Below, one piece after another: positions 1 through 9,535 of a DNA stretch of 64,000 bases (positions are counted from its first letter, which is position 1; every line of letters begins with the position of its first letter). The position numbers were made by a program, and so were the translations under genes. Source of the DNA: Oreohelix idahoensis. Lineage: Eukaryota > Mollusca > Gastropoda > Stylommatophora > Oreohelicidae. The notes under the pieces are model-generated. The model saw only the letters and a list, made by a program, of their open reading frames with translations, was not told the origin of the DNA and ran no database searches. The DNA lies in NCBI GenBank assembly GCA_024509875.1, contig JAMPIV010010569.1, positions 310,001 to 374,000 on the forward strand, in the 5' to 3' direction.

Positions 1-200
1 TGTTGAAAGGTGACTAACATGAGGATGTTGAAAGGTGACTAACTTGAGGATGTTGAAAGGTGACTAACTTGAGGATGTTGAAAGGTGGCTAACATGAGGA
101 TGTTGAAAGGTGGCTAACATGAGGATGTTGAAAGGTGACTAACATGAGGATGTTGAAAGGTGACTAACATGAGGATGTTGAAAGGTGACTAACATGAAGA
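1..200. repeat. 25-bp tandem array (minisatellite), about 8 units
   Basis: The first 200 bases are eight head-to-tail copies of a 25-bp unit that begins TGTTGAAAGGTGACTAAC. Units differ only at a few positions (CAT/CTT, GAC/GGC). The array runs off the left edge, so its full size is unknown. No coding potential is seen. Confidence 0.95.
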
Positions 201-212
201 TGTATATGTGGT

Positions 213-470
213 TGGAGCGTCCAATTCACAAAGTGGTTAGAGCGCTGGTCTCTCACGGCAAAGGTGCCGGGCTCAATTCACGATATCAGCACGCCCCTTT
301 CTACCCAGCTGTAAGTGGTACCTGAGTTTGCTCTTGAGTTAGGGAAGGAAAAGGCAGCGAAGGAAGGAAACTGGTCACCCCACCTCTCGATGCTGGACCT
401 AGTATAGTGAAGTCTCTAACACTTCACTCCCCTATGGCAGTATCTACTATGGGACTATCTTTACCTTTAT
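213..470 (+). mobile_element. SINE-1 copy (tRNA-derived)
   Basis: The tRNA-like head has GTGGTTAGAGCGCTGG and a B-box-like GGGCTCAATTC. It is followed by the family body (CTACCCAGCTGTAA, GGTACCTGA, TTAGGGAAGGAAAAGG, ACTGGTCACC) and the 3' end ACTATGGGACTATCTTTACC. The same body recurs at about 4825-5730, 6898-6945, 18995-19225, 29275-29425 and 29640-29875, which defines the family. It is presumably Pol III transcribed and LINE mobilised; that is inference. Confidence 0.75.
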
Positions 471-473
471 ATG

Positions 474-597
474 GGGGTTGGCAACCTCATCATGTAAAAC
501 AAACTGCTACAAATACCACAGCTGCAGGAGCACATTAATACTGGGGAGGGGGGGCAGCTGTAATATTGGCTGTATGCCCCATATGGAGTGAAAAGGG
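474..597 (-). repeat. R1 dispersed repeat, partial copy
   Basis: Reverse-oriented piece of the R1 family. It carries GGCAACCTCATCATGTAAAA and GCAGGAGCACATTAAT, which match the complement of the R1 copies at 25740-25970 and 54645-54925. It is noncoding and abuts the 3' end of SINE-1. Confidence 0.6.
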
Positions 598-668
598 AAA
601 TTGATTATAAGAATCCTATCATATCATTTTAATTCTTCTATTCTGTGGAAGCAACCATTTATTAATGT

Positions 669-1020
669 AGTAATTTCTTGAGACATGGTACGCAACCAGA
701 CGATACGTCAAGGCCTTAAATCCTACCCCCTGCAGACCCAAGTAGAACAGTCCCAATTAAGATGGTTTGGCCATGTCTGCAGAATGGGAGAAGATCGGCT
801 ACCACGACAAGCATGGGAAACAAAGAGCCAAGGATCCAGACCCCGAGGATGACCCAGAGTCTGCTGGGAGGACAACATTAGACAATCTTTGAAGGACCGA
901 GGACTAGAATGGAACTAGGCCAGGAGGAAGACAGCCGATAGGATAGTCTGGCGCTCTCTCTTCCAAACCTCTATACCTCACGGTAGAAGGGGAACGACTA
1001 AGTAAGTAAGTAATTTCTTG
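669..1020 (+). mobile_element. LINE-b 3' fragment with target-site duplication
   Basis: A 5'-truncated LINE-b copy of about 330 bp covers the last part of the reverse-transcriptase frame (protein text [28 protein letters not shown]) and ends in a (TAAG)n tail. It is flanked by a 12-bp direct repeat, AGTAATTTCTTG, at 669-680 and 1009-1020, so both ends of the insertion are defined. Stop codons interrupt the frame (for example after the CCCGAGGA segment), so it is dead. Truncation at the 5' end with a 3' repeat tail fits target-primed reverse transcription. Confidence 0.92.
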
Positions 1021-1294
1021 GTGGATACTCCAGTCTTCATACTTAAATTCTACTAATTTTGCTGTTCCTTGCAAATAAATGTTATTTACCCTAAGATGTG
1101 TAACCTTGTGAATGCCCTGTATAAAATAGCCTTACATTTTTTCAGTCACATAATTATCCTTAACACAAGTGGCAGGTCTGTCATCACCTCTGAGCTTTCA
1201 GCCCCTGCAGTCTTGCCCAAGGTTAAAATATTTGAATGTCTCAGGAAATCCAGTGTGTGAGAATGAGGACTTCAGAGAGGGTCTTCGAGAATTG

Positions 1295-1720
1295 TTACCG
1301 AGTGTTGAGATCACGTTCACATCATTGTCATAGCAGTGTTTTTTTACCAGGAGCCTTTAAAGATGTGAGATCATATTCAGGTCATTATTATATCAGTTTG
1401 TTTGGTTTTAGGTGTAACCTAGAAAGATGAAGTGATATTCCAGTTATGAGATAGCTTATGATTTGATTTCATGAGTTACCTGAAAGGTTGAGGTCATATT
1501 CAGGCCATTGTCATAGTAATTTATTTGATTTTAACTGTGACCTTTAGAGATGAGATCATTTTCTAATTTAATGTCATGACAGTTGATTTCATGTTATCTG
1601 TAACCTTGAGAGATGTTGAGGTAACATTTAGGTCATTGTCGCAACCTATAGTTTGTGTTTTTAAGCTTAAAATGTGCAGATATCTTATTCAGGCCTTAAT
1701 AATTGTTATGGTATTAACTG
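1295..1720. repeat. Degenerate ~63-bp tandem repeat
   Basis: About six diverged units carry the recurring text GTTGAGGTCATATTCAGG, CATTGTCATAG, and TGATTTTAACTGTAACC. Unit starts are near 1300, 1362, 1426, 1487, 1552 and 1615. Similar text (GTTGAGGTCATATTTCAG, TTGTAACCTGATAGG) recurs at about 4405-4560, so the array or its parent repeat is dispersed. Nothing coding is visible in 1021-2040. Confidence 0.6.
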
Positions 1721-2040
1721 TAACTTTGAGTCAATGATGTTCACACTTTTTGATCTGATGGATCTCCCCCTTTTTTTATATTGTAGAAGGTCTTACTTAT
1801 TCCCCCTTTTTAGCCTGACATCCTGCCCTCATCGTTTTTAACAATTAAATTCTAAATTTAACTTACATTCAGATACCATAAACTTTCAACAGAGTTTATT
1901 AAGATTTGTACAGATTTAATTGCAACCTAAAGCAAAAGCATGTCAAATTTTGTTTACAAAAATGTGTACAAAGCAAATTTGTCTGCTTTAAATTAAATGC
2001 AAACTAGCATTGCAATTGTGTGAAGAATAATGTTAATGGC

Positions 2041-3724
2041 TTCTTCTTCTTGCGATCGCATCTTTGATGTTTACACCGTCAGACGAGTTCTCATGATGAA
2101 TTCGACTGTTGTTTGAAGTTCCTCTTTAGCTCCATATAGCTTTGAGTTTAGTGTTGAGTCATTGGGCCAGTATATCTTTCTTAACTGGTCATACAGAGGA
2201 CAATCCTGTAGAACATGCTCCGCAGTTTGTTCGTTTAATCCACATGTGCACAGTGGTGAAGCAGACAATCGTAGCTTGTGCATGTGTTTATTCAGTTTGT
2301 TATGCCCTGTCCTGAGTCGAAAAATAGTTATCTGTCCCTGCCGGTCGAGAGTGTGATAGTCGTCTTTGGGTTGGTTCTGTTCTCTTCTGATAGTCTGGAT
2401 AGCTCTCTTTTTCTCAAAGTATGTGACTTCATTATCTTCTTGTTCACATTCTCCTCCCTTTTTTGCAAGTTTATCTGCCTTTTCATTTCCGGGTGCACCA
2501 CAATGAGATGGTACCCACTGAAGTATGGTTCTCTTTTTGGCAGCTACCTTGTTTAGTTCATTTCTCAGGTGCGGGAGTTTACCACCCTTGAGAGCTTGCA
2601 GGACAGACAGTGCATCTGTGAGGATGACTACCTGGTGGCAGTCAGAGTTGGTGTTATAAATCATATTTGCAGCTTGCTCTAGAGCTTGAACCTCAGCTGT
2701 ATAGTCGGAACAGAATTTACCAGTGGGAATGTGCCTAGTCTCATAGTGGTTGTCAGGATATGAGATAAAGATACCGGCACCTCCATTCCTAACAGCATTA
2801 GTTGCTGATCCATCTGTATAGGCATGTATCCATGATTGATCGGGATAGCTTTCTTGGATCATACTCAATGTAGCAGTTCGTTTTTGCAGATCGTTATACT
2901 CACATCCACTTATGAGACCACTGACTGATGTATTAATTTGGAGGGCATTGCTGGCCTGCTCCCATGGTACAGGGTATAGGGTGGGCTTCAGTGGTGTTGT
3001 CTTCATGGATAGGTCTTCTTGATGCTGTCTTTTAAGTCTTTTTCCCCGATGCACAAAGCTGCTATGCTTTAGACGTCCCAATGCCAGATCATCTAGTCTT
3101 GCCTTCATTGGGTGCGTTGGCACACTGTTGTACTTTTCCATCTGGATCATGGTTTTTGTGTCTCTTCTATGGGACAATGTAATCCAGCAACCTTCTGCAT
3201 CTCTGATATTGGTGTAGTTTTCATGGCTCCTGTAATGAGCCTGAGAGCTTGAGTTTGCACTTTGTCCAAAGACTGCAGATGTGAGTTAGCAGCTGATGAC
3301 CATGCTGCTGAGCTAAACTCTAAGTGTGGTCTTATTACTCCATTATAAATCTTCTTTAGAGTTCGTTCATTTGCTCCCCAGTTGGTACCTGCTAATTTTC
3401 TGAGTATGCCTAGTCGTCTTCGGGCCTTTCTTTCTGCATTTTCAATATGCTTATTCCATGTAAGCCTTTGGTCAAATGTCACCCCAAGATAGGTGGGGTA
3501 GCTTTCTTCCTTGATCACAGTTGTCCCTAGGTGTATGCTTTGTCCTTGGGGGCGAGGGAGAACAGTGTTGTGGAGGTTTTGTCTGTGTTTATTGTGATAT
3601 GCCATTTCTCTGCCCATGACACTAGCATGTCTGCTGCCCGCTGCATTCTATAATTTGCGTTAATGGCTTTTCCCTTGTTGAAAAAACTTTGATGTGGAAG
3701 AAAAATGTGGGTAATTTCTGACAC
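2041..3724 (-). pseudogene. LINE-RH: 5'-truncated non-LTR retrotransposon with RNase H domain
   Basis: Reading leftward, the copy begins inside the reverse-transcriptase thumb (about 3724-3147: WAEKWHITINTDKT, YLGVTFDQRLTWNKHIE) and continues into an RNase H domain (about 2870-2430). The four acidic positions are present: YTDGSA, the E in YTAEVQALE, LTDALSVLQAL and NEKADKLAKKG. After this comes a C-terminal segment with a Cys/His cluster (RLRTGHNKL, CTCGLNEQTAEHVL). Two frame changes, near 3527-3617 and 3147-3177, split the frame, and the RT palm is absent. The copy ends in a (GAA)n tail at 2041-2053. RNase H after RT points to the I/Jockey superfamily rather than RTE; the exact clade is not decided. 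A second fragment lies at 53571-53880. Confidence 0.85.
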
Positions 3725-3779
3725 CTAGTTGATTGCTAGGTTTTGTTTTTGTTGTCAGTGTCGAGTTTTAAAAAAAAAA

Positions 3780-4115
3780 TATTTTTAAAGCCTGTTTCAC
3801 ATAGATCATTGCTACTTAACCATTTTTTTTGTACCCTTTGATTGTCTGATGAAGGCTACGTGCCCCTTTGATTGTCTGATGAAGGCTACGTGCCCCTTTG
3901 ATTGTCTGATGAACGCTGTGGACCCCTTCTTGGAAAATATCTACATAAAACTTACTTATTGTTCATTTTCTGCTTTGGGGTGTAGAGGTTAGATACATAT
4001 TAGATATATATATACATAAAAGCATAATTTTAAATTTTAGTTTACGTATGCAGACCTCCTAGAGTCTTCATTTACTCCAAGGGGTCAGTGGACCACAGAT
4101 TGAGAAACCCGACAG
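3780..4115 (+). mobile_element. Old hAT-like MITE copy with internal 30-bp triplication
   Basis: The interior matches the cleaner MITE at 22508-22751: CCTTTGATTGTCTGATGAAG, GGACCCCTTCTTGG, a TTAAATTTTAG stretch, and the distal GGGGTCAGTGGACC followed by AGATTGAGAAACCC. A 30-bp piece (TTTGATTGTCTGATGAAG...) is repeated three times at about 3836-3925. The terminal inverted repeats are eroded here, so the boundaries are approximate. Confidence 0.55.
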
Positions 4116-4820
4116 ATGTTTGAAAGAAAAGTGAAACATGCTACCTACTTGTGTTCTTAATGATTTGGATTGTGCCTACAGATTCACACTGCAGCAGTGT
4201 CTATAATACAAATAGTTGAACATAGTTTTGAGACGGAAAGGGTAAAAAGGGCATTCTGAACTGATGACAAGATGTTAAAAACTGAATTTTTGGCTAATCT
4301 TTTTTTCTTCTAGCATCATGTTCCTTTTAAATTCCCTCATGACTCCTGCTGGGAAAAATTGTGGGCAGAGATTGGAGTCTGCCCCCACCAGTTTGGAACC
4401 AATGCCCTTAATAATGTTGAGGTCATATTTCAGTTGTAAAAGCAGTTGCATTCTTTTTGCTGTAACATTTAAAATAATTTTGAGACATTTTATTGTTATT
4501 GCAATGTATTTGGTTGTAATTGTAACCTGATAGGATGTTGAAATCACACTTAATGTTTTGTGATATAGTTTTTTGGTAATGATTATAAACACAATCATTT
4601 AATTTATTGTCAAGTAAGTGCTTGGTTGTAACTAGCTTTAAAAGGTTTTTGGGATCATGTTTAATATGTGGTCCTAACAGTTTGCTTGGTTTTATTTATA
4701 TAGATTTTAAAGTTTTGAGTGCTTTACAAACATTATCCAATTACAGCCCCCCCTGTATACTAGGGCCTGACACTAGGCACTTTACTATGACGTCACTCTA
4801 TAAGCAATATAGATAATTTG
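4116..4820. other. Unassigned AT-rich sequence
   Basis: No supported gene. The part at 4405-4560 resembles units of the degenerate repeat at 1295-1720. The open frames here are short and show no recognisable motif. Confidence 0.4.
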
Positions 4821-4824
4821 TGAG

Positions 4825-4952
4825 CATCCCAAGGGAAGAGTGCTTAGATTGCTTGCTTTGCAAGGCAAAAGGATCAGGCTCAAAACCAAATCATGACACA
4901 CTGCAGTCTACTCAGCTGTAAAAATGGGTGCCAGATTCTGCTCTTGGGAAGA
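4825..4952 (+). mobile_element. SINE-1 copy, 5' half (split by a MITE)
   Basis: The tRNA-like head (AGGCTCAAAACCAAATC in the B-box position) and the CTACTCAGCTGTAAAAATGG body run to CTCTTGGGAAGA. The copy is interrupted by an insertion at TTAA and resumes at 5650. Its body matches the SINE-1 at 213-470. Confidence 0.75.
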
Positions 4953-5649
4953 TTAACACATTAACTACCGAATTGAAAAACACACTGTGGCCGAATTAAA
5001 TTTTTTACAATTTTTATCCTGTAGGTGTTTGCACAAAGTAAGCGGTAGTTTTCGTAATTGTTTACAGATTTTTATGAATTACACATCATTTTAAAGATAC
5101 ATGAATGTACTATTACAATAAGCACTATTTGTAACTCTAATAGAGGTTGTTGCTATTTAACGGCCCTCCGATGGCCAAGGACTTGCAATATTTTCACAAT
5201 TATAACTGCTTGCGCCCCATTTCTATCAAAATCCTTATTTTAATCAATGTACACACCGTTTTCACTCTTGTCCTCATCGCTAGATCTATCAGTCAATTGT
5301 TGAAACAAGTTTCTAGCCTATTCAGCCGTTAGACGAGATGTACAAGCATTTTTTGTGGTCCTATCACTAGTTGCCACGGTAAACAGTTTTACACGATTTG
5401 GTAACTAACCGAAAATGCTGAAAAACATGAACATAATATCAATTTTCCGGTGTTCTACAACAACCATGCTTTGGTAATTTGTTTTTCGGTAGCAAGTTAA
5501 AATTTCGAAGTAGATCAGAAAGTGTTTCAGTACCTACATTTTTCATTCGTTTTATTACTAAAATTAGATCACTGCTCTTAGCGGCTTGTGGTCCAAATGA
5601 TAGGATTTCAAAAGCCGGTCCAACCGGCTTGCGGTAGTTAATGTGTTAA
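4953..5649. mobile_element. piggyBac-like MITE with TTAA target duplication
   Basis: A 689-bp noncoding element (4957-5645) is bounded by perfect 14-bp inverted repeats, CACATTAACTACCG at the left and CGGTAGTTAATGTG at the right. Each is flanked by TTAA (4953-4956 and 5646-5649). Removing the element and one TTAA restores a continuous SINE-1, which shows it inserted into a pre-existing SINE. A TTAA duplication is diagnostic of piggyBac-type transposition, although a few other superfamilies also use TTAA. A short palindrome (AAGCCGGTCCAACCGGCTT) sits just inside the right end. No transposase is present, so it is non-autonomous. Confidence 0.85.
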
Positions 5650-5730
5650 AGAAGGCAAAGGCGGCAAGGAAAGGAACTGGTCACCCTATCTTATAAAGCT
5701 GAGACCTAGTGTACAGGGGGATTTTAAAGT
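5650..5730 (+). mobile_element. SINE-1 copy, 3' half
   Basis: Continuation of the SINE-1 begun at 4825. AAGGAACTGGTCACCC and GAGACCTAGTGTA match the family body. The 3' tail is degraded. Confidence 0.7.
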
Positions 5731-5739
5731 CACACTCTG

Positions 5740-6016
5740 TTTTTAAATGTTTATTTTTTCACACCTACCTGGCTAATTTATTTGAAACAAACGTCAAAAT
5801 AAAGAGAATTATATAAAGTGTTATGTCACATGAACATTACTACTCAGCGTGAGATCGAGCCTATTCAGTACATGGTTTCAAAGCTTGCGTCGATTGTTGC
5901 TGTCTTTTGTAGCGTCAGTTCATTGGTCACTTTTGGAAAATAAAAATAAAAACAACAACCTAATACTCAGATGACAGTTATTACTCATTGTATTGCCATT
6001 TAATTTATGTAAATGT
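5740..6016. other. Unassigned sequence
   Basis: AT-rich, with no gene, repeat or RNA that I can support. Confidence 0.3.
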
Positions 6017-6843
6017 AGTAAATATCGGAGCTGGCATTTGCTGATGATGTTGCCCTGATTGCTAAATCAGAGGCACATCTCCAATCCAACCTGCAAGTCT
6101 GGAAGGAAGAGCTGGAAAAGAGAGGGATGGTCATAAGCAGCTCTAAAACAAAATCCATGGTGATATCACGAGAAGAAAGAAAACATCAGATTAAGCTGGG
6201 AGAACAGGTCCTGGAGCAGGTCGACCACTTTAAATACCTCGGAGCTATTATAGACCGAAAGGGAGGCATCAAAGAAGAATTGGCCACTCGAAAAGCAGCA
6301 GCTGGGAGACTTTTTCAGGCCATAAATCGAGGATTCCTCAGCAAGAGAGAGGTTGGTAAGAAAACGAAGATGGCTGTATACCGCTCCACCTATGTCCCAG
6401 TCTTGACATACGGATGCGAGTCATGGGCAATGACTACAACCCATAAAAGCCAGATCCAAACCTCAGAAATGAGGTATCTGAGGAAGGTGGTTGAAGTAAC
6501 AAGAAGAGACATGGTACACAACCAGACGATACGTCAAGGCCTTAAATCCTACCCCCTGCAGACCCAAGTAGAACAGTCCCAATTAAGATGGTTTGGCCAT
6601 GTCTGCAGAATGGGAGAAGATCGGATACCATGACAAGCATGGGAAACAAAGAGCCAAGGATCCAGACCCCGAGGACGACCCAGAGTCCGCTGGGAGGACA
6701 ACATTAGACAATCTTTGAAGGATCGAGGACTAGAATGGAACCAGGCCAGGAGGAAGACAGCCGATAGGATAGTCTGGCGCTCTCTCTTCCAAACCTCTAC
6801 ACCTCACGGTAGAAGGGGAACGACTAAGTAAGTAAGTAAATAT
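6017..6843 (+). mobile_element. LINE-b 3' fragment with target-site duplication
   Basis: A 5'-truncated LINE-b of about 810 bp starts at the catalytic region ([14 protein letters not shown], read from about 6028) and continues through [32 protein letters not shown] and [12 protein letters not shown] to a (TAAG)n tail. The direct repeat AGTAAATAT at 6017-6025 and 6835-6843 marks the insertion. Part of the frame remains open, but a TGA interrupts it near 6631. The fragment lies just left of the SINE that hosts LTR element A. Confidence 0.9.
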
Positions 6844-6897
6844 AATTAAGGATATAAATATTGAAAATAGGAAGTGACTTTTCAAAAACACAGTAGG

Positions 6898-6945
6898 TGA
6901 AGTTTCTAACACTTCACTCCCCTATGAAAGTACCTGCTATGGGAC
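6898..6945 (+). mobile_element. SINE-1 3' remnant, target of LTR element A
   Basis: AGTTTCTAACACTTCACTCC through CTGCTATGGGAC matches the SINE-1 3' end (compare 408-455). The SINE text resumes after the retrotransposon at 16264 with TTTCTTTAACTTTACC. Element A therefore inserted inside this SINE and duplicated GGGAC. Confidence 0.8.
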
Positions 6946-8421
6946 TGTTACGTGCAGTCTTTGATATCTTACAATATTATACATAGGTAATTTTTTAGTG
7001 CTTAGGGAAAGTCATTATTGAGTTACTTCCCTTGAAAGTTGTGTCGGCTCTTTCGATCAAACTCCGCGGATAAATCCATTTTACTGCGATTTATTCGTTG
7101 TTTGGGTAATAATAGATTGTTCTTGCTTCAGAATATCTATGGCCTGAATTTATGTGTATTGTTTGTCTGAGTAGGACGAGTCTGTCTTATATCTGTATAT
7201 CTTTACATATCTAAGTCGAACTATATGTTCTGTTGTCTCTAGAGAGGTCGAAGGCTATTCGGCGGATGTGTTGCTAGAGTGTGGTGTGATTTGGCTTCGT
7301 CCTGATAGGGACTGTGTGTTCTATGTCGGCCTGTCGCCGGGAAAAAGTGATCTCAGTATTTGTGGGGAAGGTGATAGTCGTCTAAACCTATCGTGTATGC
7401 TTTACCCCAGTGTTTAGTCGTATTGCCAAGGAATGGCAGTTTCATATTTCCTATACCAAGGTAATCAAAGATACTCTTATGAACTCTCGATCGAAGCCAC
7501 CATTTTCGATAGTTACGATTTGAATGTCTAAGAGAATATATTTGACTCGATGAAAACGACTTCGATTCCTAGCAGCACTATATCCTGTAGATTGCAGTCA
7601 ATTGTTCATGATCAAATCTACAGAGCAATGAAATGTTTTATGAATGACTAACTTTAGGACAGATTCATTATCTGTATCCAAACGTGAGTGACAGCTCACG
7701 AGTGAAGCCATCTTGGAACCAAAACATGTAGTGACTTTCAAGAAGAGAAAAGGGATGCCCGTATTATCGCTTGTTTAGTCCAGAGATCACTGCTACACAT
7801 GAGAACCCGTTATTAGCGGTTCAATATTATTATATGAAAAAAATATGTGCTGAACATTATGTTGAAGAATCGTCGCTAGACGAGATTAGGTTTAGAAGCC
7901 ATCTGAAATGTTGTTTATAAGCTGACGTGCTCAGTCAGTGAAGTCAGATGATATATGTATGGGCGATACTGAGTGCTTGGCTACTGACAGTCCATTATAC
8001 ACTTATTCTACATGAGTGCCCATGTAACATTGCAAGACCATTTATCCACTGTACTATGATGTATTATGGCAACCTGTGATTTGTCACTATCTGTGCTGTC
8101 GAGTGTGTACGTCCAATTAAACTTTAGAAAAGGTACACAGTCGTTGGTGTCGATGACTTCCAGCCATACATGAGTGTGAGAAAAGAACATTTTTTGTCAA
8201 CACCACGAACCTTTATCATCATTCGCACATTATACACTCAATCCATGTCTACACACCACTGCGTAGGTCAAGTTGACATTCCATACACTACAGTGGAGCA
8301 AACAACACCATAGAGATCTTATCAACTGATGATGATGATGATGTCTGCTCCATCCACTTATATCTATCTTTTGGTGGATATCATTAACGGGAATAAAAAT
8401 CCAACGTTATCAACCTTATCA
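6946..8421 (+). repeat. 5' LTR of element A
   Basis: 1,476 bp, with TG...CA ends. A polyadenylation signal AATAAA lies at 8392-8397, 24 bp before the LTR end, which implies a short U5. A (GAT)n run precedes it near 8328-8342. Relative to the element B LTRs it lacks about 33 bp near position 40 (the B text contains TTCTTGTTATCTTCGC). Confidence 0.95.
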
Positions 8422-9535
8422 ACTGGTGGACCAGCTTTCTGGGTTTGACCTCGCAGAAGTTCAGAAGTCAACAGATTACCGATACCAGACCGTTTCCTGT
8501 GGCTGATACGACACACTTGCAGTATTGGTTTGCTCTTTGTCAACACTTCGTCACGTGACCTGTCAGGTGAATGCAGTATGTAGGTCAGCGTTGTTGACAT
8601 TTTTTACATTAGACATTATAGAGTTTCACAGAACAGTTGGATCAATTCTTGTCAATGTTAACAGGAAGACAGTATGAGTGAACTAAGAAGTCCTATTTTC
8701 ATCGATGGATCTTCTTGTTTTCCATATATGAACTTTAATATTTAAGGCCAGAATGTTTAATTGAATAAAGTGGCAGTTTGTTTGTTTTCATAAAAATAAC
8801 TTTGCCATTACTGTAAGACTGAGCCTATTTTGCAACACATACTATCATACACATAATTTATATATATTTATGTTTACATGTTATTTGTTTGTATAGTATG
8901 TTAGTTTCTATGTCAGCGGGTTGTGTTTAAGGTTGGGCGGCGTCCTCACAACAGAATATCCCACGTCATAGAGGGTCCGTTGTGGGCGTTTTCTATAGGT
9001 GCAATTTTCTTGATTGAAAATTTGCTGCGACAACTGTTGCTTTTGTGTTAGCTGTGAAGTCTGTAATTATTGTTATTTTTGTAATATTTCTTTGTTCTTT
9101 AGTTTTGTTTTGATTTGTTTGTAATTTGTTGGTCTAACCTTTTCTATCTTTCAGTTCTATTCTCAATTTATATTCATATATTGTGACGTCATTTGTGTTG
9201 TTATTCTTTGCAGATTCAGTGATTATTTTCATTGATTTCCCTATTTGATTTATTTTGATTTCTGCAAACGTTCTTGTATTGTCAGTCCTATTTGTACTTT
9301 ATGTATTCTGTTGGTTGACATATGTTTTATATAGGTATATTTCATAAGACACAATTGCCTGTGCACTGCACTTGGATTATGGTATAAACCAGTACCTGAT
9401 TATTATTACTATTATACAAGACCTTATTAAAGGCTTGTGACCCACAGATATTGGGATAGTATACTGATTAATCAAGTCATTGAGAACTTGTGGTATTATT
9501 ATTGATTCAGGTGATTAGTATTATTGTTAGACATC
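8422..9535 (+). promoter_or_regulatory. Primer-binding region and long untranslated leader of element A
   Basis: Immediately after the LTR comes ACTGGTGGACCAGCTTTC. TGGTGGACCAGC is the likely primer-binding site, offset 2 nt from the LTR. I could not match it confidently to a tRNA 3' end. CTGGT-GG-ACCAG is self-complementary. The leader is about 1.1 kb, T-rich, and conserved in element B (56987-58099). It has no supported gene. Confidence 0.6.

Noticed and set aside
1..200. CRISPR-like array
   Set aside because: The units are directly tandem without unique spacers, in a eukaryotic context.
8008..8190. 60-codon antisense frame present in all three complete LTRs (also 15846-16028 and 56572-56754)
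   Set aside because: Its conservation follows from LTR identity; there is no motif and no start context, and it lies antisense in noncoding LTR.
9524..9535. Upstream non-ATG start of the polyprotein
   Set aside because: The ATG four codons downstream (9536; 58100 in element B) is present in both copies and is the simpler start.
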